NCBI RefSeq assembly: GCF_029223885.1
Contig: NZ_CP119409.1
Coordinates: 1,514,001 to 1,578,000, forward strand
From: Pararhizobium gei
Lineage (GTDB): Bacteria > Pseudomonadota > Alphaproteobacteria > Rhizobiales > Rhizobiaceae
Length of the DNA stretch: 64,000 nt
Reading direction: 5' to 3'
In this document: positions 19,163 to 28,023 of the stretch, piece after piece
Layout: each line of letters starts with the position of its first letter
Position numbering within the stretch: position 1 is the first letter of the stretch
Position numbers and translations under genes: made by a program
Notes under the pieces: model-generated
The model's input: only the letters and a program-made list of their open reading frames with translations
Told to the model about the DNA's origin: nothing
The model's database searches: none

Positions 19163-20011
19163 ATGCAACAGGCTTCTTTACATTCAGTGCCTGAGACTTC
19201 GCCGTTGACGCCGGATCTGGGCGCAGTCAAGGCGCGCCAGCAAACCGCCTGGGCGTCGGGCGACTACGCCGTCATCGGCACCAGCCTCCAGATCGTCGGC
19301 GAGACGCTTTGCGAGGCGGTCGATATCCGCGCAGGTCAACAGGTTCTCGACGTGGCGGCAGGAAATGGAAACGCCACGCTTGCCGCAGCCCGGCGCTGGT
19401 GCCGCGTCACATCGACAGACTATGTGCCGGCGCTTCTGGAACGCGGCCGCGTACGTGCCGAAGCAGAAGGGTTGGACGTTACGTTCGAGCCGGCCGATGC
19501 CGAAGTGCTGCCCTTTGCCGATGCAACCTTCGATGTCGTCCTGTCGACGTTCGGCGTCATGTTCACGCCCGACCAGGATCGTGCCGCCAACGAGATGCTC
19601 AGGGTTTTGAAGCCCGGCGGCAAGATCGGCATGGCCAACTGGACGCCGGCTGGTTTCATCGGCCAGTTGTTCAAAACCATCGGGCAGCATCTGCCACCGC
19701 CGGCGGGTGTCAAACCGCCCTCGCTCTGGGGCACGCAGGAGCGGCTTGACGCACTGTTTGCCGGCGGCGGATCGGTCGCGGTGACGCCTCGAACCTTCAC
19801 ATTCCGATACCGGTCACCAGCCCATTGGGTCGAGGTTTTCCGCACATGGTACGGCCCTGTCCATAAGGCCTTCGCAAGTTTGCCGGAACCGCAGCAAGCG
19901 CTTCTGGAGACGGATCTGGTGGAGCTGATAGGGCGCTTCAACCGAGCTGACGATGGAACGATGGTGGTGCCGAGCGACTATGCCGAGGTCGTGATCCGCA
20001 AATCGCTGTAG
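19163..20011 (+). CDS. SAM-dependent class I methyltransferase
   Basis: The second of two close ATGs (19163) is favoured because GGGAG stands 8 bases before it, against only 2 bases before the first. Motif I is LDVAAGNGNATLAAA, motif II EPADAEVLPFADATFD, and LKPGGKIGMANWTP follows, as in UbiE/Methyltransf_11 enzymes acting on small molecules. The 282-aa protein has an extra C-terminal lid region (WVEVFRTWYGPVHKAF). The substrate is unknown; co-control with the HxlR gene suggests a stress- or aromatic-linked role. Confidence 0.88.
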   Translation: MQQASLHSVPETSPLTPDLGAVKARQQTAWASGDYAVIGTSLQIVGETLCEAVDIRAGQQVLDVAAGNGNATLAAARRWCRVTSTDYVPALLERGRVRAEAEGLDVTFEPADAEVLPFADATFDVVLSTFGVMFTPDQDRAANEMLRVLKPGGKIGMANWTPAGFIGQLFKTIGQHLPPPAGVKPPSLWGTQERLDALFAGGGSVAVTPRTFTFRYRSPAHWVEVFRTWYGPVHKAFASLPEPQQALLETDLVELIGRFNRADDGTMVVPSDYAEVVIRKSL

Positions 20012-20081
20012 CGCGTCGCGGCGATTGCTTTGTTCCGGTGTAAGCCTGGGCCAGCTTTTCAGAGTAGCACCTGCGCGACGC

Positions 20082-20525
20082 TCAGTGGCTGCCGGCCTTG
20101 GGATCGATCCGTTTTTCCGGAACAGGGATGCGGCTGAAGACCGGGGCGGCTTCGGCGGTGGCGGACGTTGCGGTCTCAGCAGCAGCCGGTTCGGCGGCGA
20201 CCGTGCCCGTCGTCACCGTGTCGCTGGCGGGTGCGAACTGGTCATCGAGGAAAAGATAGGCGATCCTGGCGCCCTCGCGCGCCCGGTGGCCGAGTGCCAC
20301 GAAGGTTTCGGCGCCCTTGACGCAGACATCGGGCTTTTCGGCGCAGAGCGCGCTGATATAGCCGAACGCTTCGGTCGCAGCCGACATCGTCTCGCCGACA
20401 TCGACCTTCGGGCCGTTTTCCAGCGTCTGGCTGCTCGAAACATCGAGAAAGGGCAGGAGCACCAGCACCAGCGAAAACCAGAACGTTCCCTTGATCAGAA
20501 ACCACATCGTCTTGCCCATCCTCAT
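20082..20525 (-). CDS. DUF5330-type membrane-anchored protein
   Basis: A 147-aa protein with one N-terminal membrane helix (MWFLIKGTFWFSLVLVLLPF) followed by a conserved region with two cysteines (ALCAEKPDVCVKGAE) and an Ala/Thr-rich tail. Similar proteins (DUF5330) are common in Rhizobiales and lie near divJ-like kinase genes. Function is unknown; the two Cys could form a periplasmic disulfide. The TG-rich tail is probably disordered. Confidence 0.75.
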   Translation of the reverse strand: MRMGKTMWFLIKGTFWFSLVLVLLPFLDVSSSQTLENGPKVDVGETMSAATEAFGYISALCAEKPDVCVKGAETFVALGHRAREGARIAYLFLDDQFAPASDTVTTGTVAAEPAAAETATSATAEAAPVFSRIPVPEKRIDPKAGSH

Positions 20526-21050
20526 GGTCCGGCGCCGTCTTCCGGTCTGTGCCGGTTCCGTGTCTGGCGTCCTGTCTTTTCACCTTAGGCGGCGACTGAA
20601 AATATGCCTTTGCCAAAACCGGTGGCATTTGCACCGTCTTTTCGTAAAATTCGATCGATCGGCATTTGAACGGTATTTTGTTCGTATTTTAATGATCGCC
20701 GTTAAGGTCCGTGGCAATGCTTGACGCCGGTTGTCAACAAAGGCAGGGCTTGCCTGCCGGCGGGGCTGCCCCAATCCTTAACGCTGCGCAAAAAAGCGCC
20801 TTAAATCCGATGCTTACGCCCCATTAACCACAAAAGACAATGCCGACCGGATTTGTGCCGGAATGGGATTTTCGGGCCTCAACTGCCGGTTTCAGGGCAT
20901 GTCATTTATCCTTTCATTAAGCCGCGGGTGCGAAATTCGAGGCTCTGCAGACGCTGCTTCGGCCATCCTGACTTCGGGCGAAAAACGGCTGCAGGATATA
21001 AGGACGGAACCATGACGGTTCCCGACAAGAACGAGTATACAGGGTAGACC
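20526..21050. other. Intergenic region between DUF5330 gene and divJ-like gene
   Basis: About 525 bases between divergent genes. Short frames here have unlikely composition. The second half is relatively AT-rich, with several TTAA words (near 20701, 20777, 20802 and 20824), but none forms a perfect TTAA-N7-TTAA CtrA box. It presumably holds both promoters and the kinase leader. Confidence 0.4.
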
Positions 21051-22652
21051 GTGAGCGTATTGCGTAACATTGCTGGCAGGATGGCGTCCCGCGTGGACGA
21101 TGCCGCGCGCCCCTGGCTGCCCCGCCCCGTGGCGGGCGAGCCCGAACGGGTTCGCGAAATCGCGGTACTCCGGGCCGTTGCTGCCGCCGCTCTGATCGCC
21201 TTTCCCTGCCTGCCGCTGCTTCTTTCCGCAGCCCTTCCGGTCTCGCTGGCACTCCCCGTGGGCGCCGCGCTCGTTGCAGCGGCCGCGCTGATGACGGCGG
21301 CGGGCGGCATCGCCTATGTCCGGTCCCGCACCGCCGCCGAGCCGGCCATCGGCCTTGTGCCGTCGGTCGATGACGGCAGCCGTCACTATGATTGCTTCGC
21401 AGGCCTCGTTACGCTGCATGACATCCGCGGCGCGGTGACATCCGTGTATGGCCGCGACGCCGAAGCCTATCTGGGATGGATGCGCAATCCGCTGGGGCGC
21501 GGCTTCATCGACCAGATCCATGTCTCCGACCGCATCCTCTTCCTCCAGGCGATCGACGACCTGCGTCAGGGCAGGGGGCTGGCGACCATAGACCTGCGCT
21601 TCGAGCGGCCCAATGCCTTTGCGGAGGGCGAGCAGTTTGTCCATATGCGCTGCGAAATGACGGCACTGGCCGATGACGGAGAGACCCTGTCGTCGATCCT
21701 CGTCCAGTCGCACGATGTCTCCGAGGAGGCGCGGCTGCGCAGCGAAGCGGTTCAGAAGACCAGGCTTGCCGAATCCGCCAACGATGCCAAGACCCGCTTC
21801 CTGGCGGCGGTCAGCCATGAACTGCGCACGCCGCTGAACGCCATTCTCGGCTTCTCCGACATTCTCTCCGGAGAATATTTCGGCAAGCTGGAAAATGACC
21901 GTCAACGGGAATATGTGTCGCTGATCAACCAGTCGGGCGCCCATCTGCTGGCCGTGGTCAACACCATGCTGGACATGAGCAAGATCGAGGCCGGGCGCTA
22001 CGAACTGATCTCCGAACCGTTTCTGGTGGCCGATGTGGTTCATGCCTGCGAGGCGATGCTGGGCCTGCAGGCCCGTGAGAAGGGCGTGCAACTGACCAGC
22101 CGGATCATGCGCAGCGTCGGCGAGGTCAATGCCGATCAGCGGGCAATCCAGCAGATTCTGATCAATCTTGTCGGCAATGCGATCAAGTTCACCGACCGGG
22201 GCGGCGTGGTGACTATCGATGCGGAAGTTCAGGGCGGCGACCTCAGGCTGATCGTCAGCGATACCGGCATCGGCATCGCCGAAAACCGTCTTTCGACGCT
22301 GGGACAGCCCTTCGTGCAGGTGCAGAACGACTATACCCGCAAATATGAAGGCACCGGCCTCGGCCTGTCTCTCGTCAAGGGACTGGTAGCATTGCATGGA
22401 GGCCGGTTCGATATCCAGAGTCGTCCGGGCGAGGGCACGGTGATTACCGTGACCATCGCACTGGATGGCTCCGGAATTGTCGCGGCGGGCCAAGAGGAAG
22501 TTGTGGAACAGACAATGGTGGAGTTTCCGCCGCGCCTGAAGGAGCGCACAAAGGCGGTGAACGAGCGGCCGATCACCGATACCGAACAGAGCGGCGACGG
22601 CATGAAGACAGGAGGTGCTGGCCATGACGGCTCGCAAGCGAAAACAGCCTGA
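21051..22652 (+). CDS. divJ: Membrane sensor histidine kinase, probable DivJ orthologue
   Basis: The GTG start has AGGG 6 bases upstream. Two to three N-terminal membrane segments (residues 40-85) precede a PAS-like region (about 115-235) and a HisKA/HATPase core: H-box SHELRTPLNAILGFSDIL near residue 255, N-box NLVGNAIKF near 372, G1 DTGIGI near 404 and G2 GTGLGL near 434. The H-box is of the PdhS/DivJ type, which phosphorylates DivK in the CtrA cell-cycle pathway. The location a few genes after ros/mucR, sufE and a DUF5330 gene agrees with the Agrobacterium divJ locus as I recall it. The specific name is an inference. Confidence 0.75.
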   Translation: MSVLRNIAGRMASRVDDAARPWLPRPVAGEPERVREIAVLRAVAAAALIAFPCLPLLLSAALPVSLALPVGAALVAAAALMTAAGGIAYVRSRTAAEPAIGLVPSVDDGSRHYDCFAGLVTLHDIRGAVTSVYGRDAEAYLGWMRNPLGRGFIDQIHVSDRILFLQAIDDLRQGRGLATIDLRFERPNAFAEGEQFVHMRCEMTALADDGETLSSILVQSHDVSEEARLRSEAVQKTRLAESANDAKTRFLAAVSHELRTPLNAILGFSDILSGEYFGKLENDRQREYVSLINQSGAHLLAVVNTMLDMSKIEAGRYELISEPFLVADVVHACEAMLGLQAREKGVQLTSRIMRSVGEVNADQRAIQQILINLVGNAIKFTDRGGVVTIDAEVQGGDLRLIVSDTGIGIAENRLSTLGQPFVQVQNDYTRKYEGTGLGLSLVKGLVALHGGRFDIQSRPGEGTVITVTIALDGSGIVAAGQEEVVEQTMVEFPPRLKERTKAVNERPITDTEQSGDGMKTGGAGHDGSQAKTA

Positions 22653-23625
22653 CAGGAAAAAGCCGGCGAAGCAGCGCGGCCCCGGCCTGGCGCTGCGATG
22701 CGTTTTTTTCACCGCCCGGCTGGCCTCCCGCCATCCCGGCATCGTCAGTGGTTCGGCGGCGTTTGCAATCGCTTTTTCGTTCGTCGCGGCCAATGCCATG
22801 TGGTACCAGCCGGGCGCGCATCCTTCGCCGCTGATGCGCACCCGCATGCCATTCACCCAGCCGCAGGTCAGCGGCGACGAGACGGGGGCGACGCCGCGCA
22901 AGGTGACGACCTTCGTCATCCAGCGCGACGAGGTCACGGTCAGGGAAACGGCGGTCTCCGAACCGCAAGACGATCAATTGCCGCAAAAGCAGGTGCGAGA
23001 GCCAGAGCTGCCGCAGCAACAGGCACAGCGTGAGGTCGCGCAGCCTGAGCCGGAAGCCGAAACAGCGATTGACGGCGCCGCGGCGTCCGCGCCGGAGCCT
23101 GCTGCGGGCACGGCGCTGGTCATGTCCATCCAGAAGGAGCTGGCAAGGCGCGGGCTTTACGACGGACCGGCGGATGGCAAGACCGGCCCGAAAACCTCGG
23201 CTGCGATCCTGAAGTTTGAAAAGCAGGCCGGGCGTGGTGTAACCGGAGCCGCTGACGCGGCGCTGCTCGCGGCGCTGAAGAAGCAGCCGTCGAGAACCCG
23301 CAATGCTGCCCGTCCCACCGAACGGCCTTACGAGAACGTCAAGGCCGGCAAAGGAGATCTCGATCCCGTGGCCGCGGCCATCCGCAATGCGGAGATCAAT
23401 CCGGACTATGTTCCGAAAGTCGATATTCCCGCCTCCAGCGAACTGGTCATGAACATCCAGAGGGGCCTCAGCAATCTCGCTTATGCCGATGTCTCGGTCG
23501 ATGGCGTCGCCGGCGAGCAGACGCGGTCGGCAATCCGGCATTTCGAAAAACACTACCGCCTGCCGCAAACCGGCCAGCCAAGCCCAGCTGTGCTGAAGAA
23601 GATGAAGGAAATCGGCGCGCTCTGA
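22624..23625 (+). CDS. Membrane-anchored protein with two peptidoglycan-binding domains
   Basis: AGGAGG lies 8 bases before the ATG at 22624, inside the end of the kinase gene (29-base overlap), so the two are coupled. A membrane helix (about residues 38-58) is followed by a Gln/Glu/Pro-rich spacer and two PG_binding_1 modules (MSIQKELARRGLYDGPADGK and MNIQRGLSNLAYADVSVDGV). The protein probably tethers to the cell wall. Coupling to a DivJ-type kinase suggests a polar or envelope role. Confidence 0.83.
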   Translation: MTARKRKQPDRKKPAKQRGPGLALRCVFFTARLASRHPGIVSGSAAFAIAFSFVAANAMWYQPGAHPSPLMRTRMPFTQPQVSGDETGATPRKVTTFVIQRDEVTVRETAVSEPQDDQLPQKQVREPELPQQQAQREVAQPEPEAETAIDGAAASAPEPAAGTALVMSIQKELARRGLYDGPADGKTGPKTSAAILKFEKQAGRGVTGAADAALLAALKKQPSRTRNAARPTERPYENVKAGKGDLDPVAAAIRNAEINPDYVPKVDIPASSELVMNIQRGLSNLAYADVSVDGVAGEQTRSAIRHFEKHYRLPQTGQPSPAVLKKMKEIGAL

Positions 23626-23719
23626 GCGTTCTCGGGTGGTACTCGTCAGGTGCTGCGGCGCCGATGGCGGGTGAGACAAAGGATTTGCGCCGGAAACGGG
23701 CGAGGTATATCAGCCGGCC

Positions 23720-24067
23720 ATGCGTCTGAAATCCGAAATCGTCGTATCCGCCCTCGTCCGCCGGGTTTTCAGCCAGGGCGGCTATGCGGCCGTGCTGCGC
23801 AAGGGCGCGGCGGAGGCCGGTGCAATCTTCATCCGCCAGCGGTCGCGGCTCGGACGGGAAACGCTCTACGCGCCGGCGCCGCAGAATTACGTCACGGATG
23901 CGCCGGTCGGGCGATTGTTCGAAATCCGGCTGGACGGCGTGGAAAGCGAGGCCGTCGATCTGGCAATCGCCCGGGAGACCAAATTCGATCCCGATTGCTG
24001 GGTGGTCGAAATCGAGGTCGAGGACCGTGCCGATCTGTTCGAGGTCGTTGCCGGCGGTTCGCCCTGA
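23720..24067 (+). CDS. DUF1491-family protein
   Basis: This 115-aa protein has the features of DUF1491, conserved in Alphaproteobacteria: LKSEIVVSALVRR at the start, GAIFIRQ in the middle and DPDCWVVEIEVEDR near the end. It is small, acidic and cytoplasmic. No function is known. It follows the peptidoglycan-binding gene by about 95 bases and may share its transcript. Confidence 0.87.
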   Translation: MRLKSEIVVSALVRRVFSQGGYAAVLRKGAAEAGAIFIRQRSRLGRETLYAPAPQNYVTDAPVGRLFEIRLDGVESEAVDLAIARETKFDPDCWVVEIEVEDRADLFEVVAGGSP

Positions 24068-24089
24068 CCGCTCATGTCAAACGGATACT

Positions 24090-25142
24090 CTAGCGTCGGC
24101 GCGCAAAGACCGGCTGCTGGGCGGCCGTGTCGGAGCGCCGGTGCTTATCCTCGCGGATCGGGCTCTGCCGCGGATCGGCCATGCGATCCGGTCCCAGGTA
24201 GGGGTGATGTCCGGCATCGGTGCGGTCCTCGGTTTCGGCGCGCAGCCAGGACAATACACGATTGCGGCTGTCCTGCAGGTTGGTCGAGGCAAGCAATATC
24301 TCGCCGCGCGTCGAACCGCCGAAACGTTCGGCAAGATCAGGATAGAGACGGTTCAGGATAAACAGCATGTCGTCCGACTGCATCGACAGAGCGGTTAGTG
24401 CAGTGGCGAGGTGCTGGCCGGAAATATCGAGCAGGATCCGTTCGGCAAGCGCCAGGCTGCATGACAGTGTTGCGGACAGGCCGGCGGCAAACAGATTGGC
24501 TTCGCCGGAGCGGGCAAAGCGCACCAGCAGCGCCTCGTGAAGGGGCTCGACCGGCCCGATGCCGACGGCTGGCGCAGCCGGCGTTCCCGCGCGCGCCAAA
24601 GTCTTGATATCGCTGCGAAGCTTCTCTTCGCGCTGAAGTTTGGCCGCATTGCTTTCCGGGGAGGGTGTCTCTTCTCTGCGCGTTTGTTGTGGCAGCGCAG
24701 TTGCTTTTGCCGGTGCCGCCGTCTGCCGACGCTCGACCAGCGCATCGACGACGGTGACCGAGAGATTGTCGCGGCGGGCTATGGCCGTCGCATGTCCCGG
24801 CCCCTGCGACCGAATGATCTGCAGAAGCGTGGCGTCGGTGATCGCCGTCGAGCGCGTGAGAAAGATGGCTGCGGTGGGAAGCGGCGCCATGCCAATGACG
24901 AGCGCGACAGACTGAGGGACATGCGGGCACTGCGAAAGCGCTGCGGCGGCCTGGCGGCGGGCTTCGTCGCTGGAGGCGGAAAACAGCGGCTCGAACAATT
25001 CGGAAAACTGCCTGAGATCGGAGCGGCGCGGATGACGCAACCCTTCGAACCCGGTGACGGTCGCCATCAGGACCACATCCTTCAGCCGTCCTGTCTGCGG
25101 CCTTTCCAACTCACGAAACCGGTCCGCCACGGATACACCCAC
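24090..25142 (-). CDS. DUF2336-family helical protein
   Basis: A predicted alpha-helical, HEAT-like protein of up to 350 aa (DUF2336). Conserved parts include FSELFEPLFSASSDEARRQ and LLQIIRSQGPGHATAIARR. The GTG start has no strong ribosome site; an internal ATG at 25067 (MATVTGFEG) is an equally good start. The C-terminal 60 residues are polar and His/Arg/Asp-rich. DUF2336 proteins occur near cell-cycle and stress genes in Alphaproteobacteria, but no biochemical role is known to me. Confidence 0.78.
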   Translation of the reverse strand: MGVSVADRFRELERPQTGRLKDVVLMATVTGFEGLRHPRRSDLRQFSELFEPLFSASSDEARRQAAAALSQCPHVPQSVALVIGMAPLPTAAIFLTRSTAITDATLLQIIRSQGPGHATAIARRDNLSVTVVDALVERRQTAAPAKATALPQQTRREETPSPESNAAKLQREEKLRSDIKTLARAGTPAAPAVGIGPVEPLHEALLVRFARSGEANLFAAGLSATLSCSLALAERILLDISGQHLATALTALSMQSDDMLFILNRLYPDLAERFGGSTRGEILLASTNLQDSRNRVLSWLRAETEDRTDAGHHPYLGPDRMADPRQSPIREDKHRRSDTAAQQPVFARRR

Positions 25143-25469
25143 TCAAACGCAACACGAAACTGTCCCGATTACGCACAGACGGCCAAAGGACCGCCTGCAA
25201 GACGAGATACGAAATCATCGCCAGCCCGGTGCCGTCGGCTGAACCGAACAGGCAGGCACATCGCTAAGGCGCTGGAATCTTTACCTTAGAGATATGCATG
25301 CAATGCCACCGATCATGGCTGGATGACCGTTTCAGAATAGGGCAACGTGGTTAACATTCCCTTTATGGCAACCTTGGCTATCGAGAAGGATCGGGTTTTA
25401 CCTGTGGATAATGAAGACGGGAAATAAACATCGCTGCGGCGGTCACACGCAAGAAGCGGATGATGGAAA
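25143..25469. other. Intergenic region upstream of the DUF2336 gene
   Basis: About 330 bases without a credible gene. It should contain the DUF2336 promoter. A GGTTAAC word lies near 25350 but no second half-site at CtrA spacing was found. Confidence 0.4.
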
Positions 25470-25493
25470 GACGGGCGGCAAAGGCCGCCCGTC
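25470..25493 (-). terminator. Terminator of the SH3 gene
   Basis: GACGGGCGGC (25470-25479) and GCCGCCCGTC (25484-25493) form a perfect 10-bp stem with a 4-base loop. On the minus strand it is followed by TTTCC. Confidence 0.75.
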
Positions 25494-25507
25494 GAAGTAA
25501 GGCTTGA

Positions 25508-26323
25508 TCAGTTGCAGCCTGCTTCGCCCGGCATGCAGCCGCGGTCACGGCGGCGTTCGTTCCGATCGCCACGGCTCTGGTTTTCGCCGTTGTCCCGGCG
25601 GAACTCTCTCTGGCGGTCCCCGTCGCGGTTGCGCCGTTCGGAGCGGTCGCGGTTGTTGTCGCGATCGAAATCGCGGCGATTGTCGTTGCGATTCATATCG
25701 CGATCCCGGTCGCGGCGACCGTCCCGATCATTGCGGAAGTTCTGGTCGTATTCGCGACGACGCTCTATCCGGGCGCGATCCCGGCGGGGACCTTCGATGA
25801 TGATACCGTCTTCTCGATTGCGCCTGTTGCGGTCGAATTCCTGATAGTCCCGGCGGATGCGGCGGTCGATATTGTTTCGGTTGTTGTCGGTATCACGCCG
25901 ATAGTAATTGGGGTTTCGACGGTAGCTATCGCGATCGCGGTAAAAGTTGCGGTTGCGATAGTGGCGATCCCAGTAGCGATCGACTTCGAATGTGACCAGA
26001 GGCACACCGAGCGCTCCATAATAATCCGGCTCCACATAGACCCGGCGGCTCTGATAATTGGCCTGGACATACCGTCCAGCCACCCAGCCGCGGCCATCGT
26101 AGAAGGACACATCACACCACGGGATATCCGCAAGGCAACCGTGAATTTCCACCGGTGTACCCACGGGGATGACTGTGACCGCGGGATAGCCGGTGCTTGG
26201 GCCGGAGCGCATGTTGACATTGGCGGTTGCAAATCCCTCGGCCGCCTGTGCCCCGACCGGCAGCAGCAGCGTTGTCAGTCCAAGAAGCAGCGCCTTGAAC
26301 GCCTGTTTTCCAAATATCGACAT
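25508..26323 (-). CDS. Exported bacterial-SH3 protein with Arg/Asp/Asn-rich tail
   Basis: A signal peptide (KALLLGLTTLLLPVGAQA) is followed by one bacterial SH3 domain (ANVNMRSGPSTGYPAV to GWVAGRYVQANY), a tyrosine-rich linker and about 150 residues of low-complexity sequence dominated by Arg, Asp, Asn and Tyr. SH3b domains usually bind cell-wall material. The tail is almost surely disordered. Similar rhizobial proteins exist, but tail length varies. A strong hairpin terminator follows the gene. Confidence 0.85.
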   Translation of the reverse strand: MSIFGKQAFKALLLGLTTLLLPVGAQAAEGFATANVNMRSGPSTGYPAVTVIPVGTPVEIHGCLADIPWCDVSFYDGRGWVAGRYVQANYQSRRVYVEPDYYGALGVPLVTFEVDRYWDRHYRNRNFYRDRDSYRRNPNYYRRDTDNNRNNIDRRIRRDYQEFDRNRRNREDGIIIEGPRRDRARIERRREYDQNFRNDRDGRRDRDRDMNRNDNRRDFDRDNNRDRSERRNRDGDRQREFRRDNGENQSRGDRNERRRDRGCMPGEAGCN

Positions 26324-26545
26324 TCTGGTTCATCCTGTTGACGGCTGCAGGGTCCTATGCGGCCTTTGCTGTACTACACCTTTGTTTTTGTGTCTTTTCT
26401 GAGATCACAATTCCGTTGATGTGCTTCAATAAGCAGAAATGCAGAGAACGGGTTTTCGTTCCCGATGTGAGTCTGCGGGTTGACAGCGGGGAACCAAAGA
26501 ACGGACGGTGCGTTTCAGTGATGAATTCATGAAAAGGAGCCCCTC

Positions 26546-26830
26546 ATGGTTGAAAATAATTACGCGCCGGGTGTTAACGAAGCTGTCGCAGAAGTCGAAG
26601 CCAGCGCTGCGCGCATCGAACTCGACAACCAGATCGCCGACCTGCGAGCGGAAATTTCGCGCTTGACGGAATCTGTTTCGGCAATCGGTGCCGGTGCAAA
26701 GAATGTGGTCACCTCGGAGGCGGAGGTGCTGACGGAAAGACTGAAGGACCGGATTCGTGACGAACCCGTGTCGACGTTGCTTGCTATCGCCGGCGTTTCT
26801 TTCGTAGTCGGTCTTTTGGCACGCCGTTAG
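26546..26830 (+). CDS. DUF883/ElaB-YqjD-like small membrane protein
   Basis: AAAAGGAG lies 6 bases before the ATG. The 94-aa protein has a long amphipathic coil (residues 15-70) and a C-terminal membrane helix ending in Arg-Arg (LLAIAGVSFVVGLLARR). This is the layout of the ElaB/YqjD/DUF883 family, tail-anchored inner-membrane proteins that bind ribosomes in stationary phase in E. coli. The role here is inferred from the family. Confidence 0.82.
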   Translation: MVENNYAPGVNEAVAEVEASAARIELDNQIADLRAEISRLTESVSAIGAGAKNVVTSEAEVLTERLKDRIRDEPVSTLLAIAGVSFVVGLLARR

Positions 26831-27204
26831 AAACCGATTGGCCTGTTCCATCGGGAACTCTGCGCCGAAGCGATGTATTCTAGTGTGATCGAGACTGACG
26901 TTCCGTATTTTGCAGAGCGTCAGTCGGGCTTGCCAAATCACCCCGATTTGCGGTTACTGTTGCCAAAGCGAGATTTCGACCTTTAACGGGCTGTTAACTA
27001 TCGTGTGGCTCAATCAATTGGCAGGCAGTCGATCGCTCGATTCGCAGGCAATGTTGGGAATGGCATGATCCGGCGAGCCGGGAGAAGGAGTTAACGAGAA
27101 CGACGCGATGTCTTCGGCAATATCCGGAAGAGCGTCAGCCCGTTAAACGGGCAGGGTGAAATAGGTTCGATAGTTCATCCGTCTCAACCAATGCGGAGAC
27201 GAGA
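26831..27204. promoter_or_regulatory. Intergenic region with a perfect CtrA-type box
   Basis: This 374-base stretch has no credible gene on either strand. At 26983-26997 it carries TTAA-CGGGCTG-TTAA, an exact TTAA-N7-TTAA match to the alphaproteobacterial CtrA consensus. The box lies about 210 bases before the small gene at 27205, so that gene is the likely target. Confidence 0.5.
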
Positions 27205-27384
27205 ATGGCAGACATAATCAGACTGGAGGATCGCTTGACGCGGTCGCCGCCAAAACCCTCCCTGGGGCCAGCCGTGGCAAACAGGGCGGTAATCCTTCTG
27301 TTTACCGGAATCCGCTATGAGCGGTTGAACGGACAGGCCGATGTGCCACTTCTTAATCCCCCTGATAAGGCCAAGCAGCACTGA
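27205..27384 (+). CDS. Conserved-looking 59-aa protein
   Basis: The gene is short and easily missed. Its start has GGAG 6-7 bases upstream and its codon use matches the genome. The product begins MADIIRLEDRLTRSPPKP and has a central hydrophobic piece AVILLFTGIRYERL. I recall similar short rhizobial proteins sharing an ILLFTGVRYERL-like core, but no function. An upstream CtrA-type box suggests cell-cycle control. Unopposed small genes of this build are usually real; confidence is moderate. Confidence 0.6.
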   Translation: MADIIRLEDRLTRSPPKPSLGPAVANRAVILLFTGIRYERLNGQADVPLLNPPDKAKQH

Positions 27385-27477
27385 CGTCGCCTGTCGCTGA
27401 CCGTTGCGAGCGGGACAGAAGCGGGCCAGGCCGACGGCTTGGCAGAGCTTTTTAAAGGCGATGTCTTTAAGGAGATG

Positions 27478-28023
27478 TCAGCGCCGGAAGGGTTCGCAGC
27501 TCGATTCGGACAGAAAATTGCGTGCCGGCTCCTCGAAGCTGGGCGTCGGTGCCAGTGCACGCAGCACGGCATAACCCTCCTCGTTCGGCATTTCGACCAT
27601 GATCGACTGCGCCAGGGCTTCAGGCGGGGATTTCCTGAGATCGACGAGCTGAATCGGCGTTGCCAGGACCAGGTCGAGATTGCCGTTGACGGCAGTCTGG
27701 TCGTTCATGCTGAAAATCTCGTTTGAATCCGCGTCGTAAATCGACAGTGACCAGAAGGGTACCGAGCCTTTTGCGACGAACCGTGCCGGGCTGGTGCTGA
27801 CCGAAAATCCGCAGACCGCCACCCGCAGGAAGGGATCGTCATTGGCAAGGCCGGTGGCGCCGGGCTCGTTCGTCAACGGGAAGAAACTGTCCATCTCGTA
27901 AAGCCCCAGCACCCGGCTATAGGCATCCTGCCCGGTGAAGCGCGGCAGGGCGAGGATAATGACGATGTGGAGAAGGGCCGCCCCGACGAGACCGACGAGA
28001 ATGGCAAACAAGAGGCTACGCAT
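27478..28023 (-). CDS. DUF1254-family envelope protein
   Basis: A 181-aa protein with one N-terminal membrane segment (LLFAILVGLVGAALLHIVII) and a DUF1254 domain (RVLGLYEMDSFFPLTNEPGA, then FWSLSIYDADSN). It is about half the size of full DUF1254 proteins, and the partner domain DUF1214 is the separate gene just upstream (8-base overlap). The two together resemble the DUF1254-DUF1214 pair common in rhizobia. Function is unknown. Confidence 0.82.
   Translation of the reverse strand: MRSLLFAILVGLVGAALLHIVIILALPRFTGQDAYSRVLGLYEMDSFFPLTNEPGATGLANDDPFLRVAVCGFSVSTSPARFVAKGSVPFWSLSIYDADSNEIFSMNDQTAVNGNLDLVLATPIQLVDLRKSPPEALAQSIMVEMPNEEGYAVLRALAPTPSFEEPARNFLSESSCEPFRR

Noticed and set aside
26426..26941. 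A 171-aa minus-strand frame over the DUF883 gene
   Set aside because: The plus-strand DUF883 gene has a strong ribosome site and typical coil-plus-helix layout; the opposite frame has neither.
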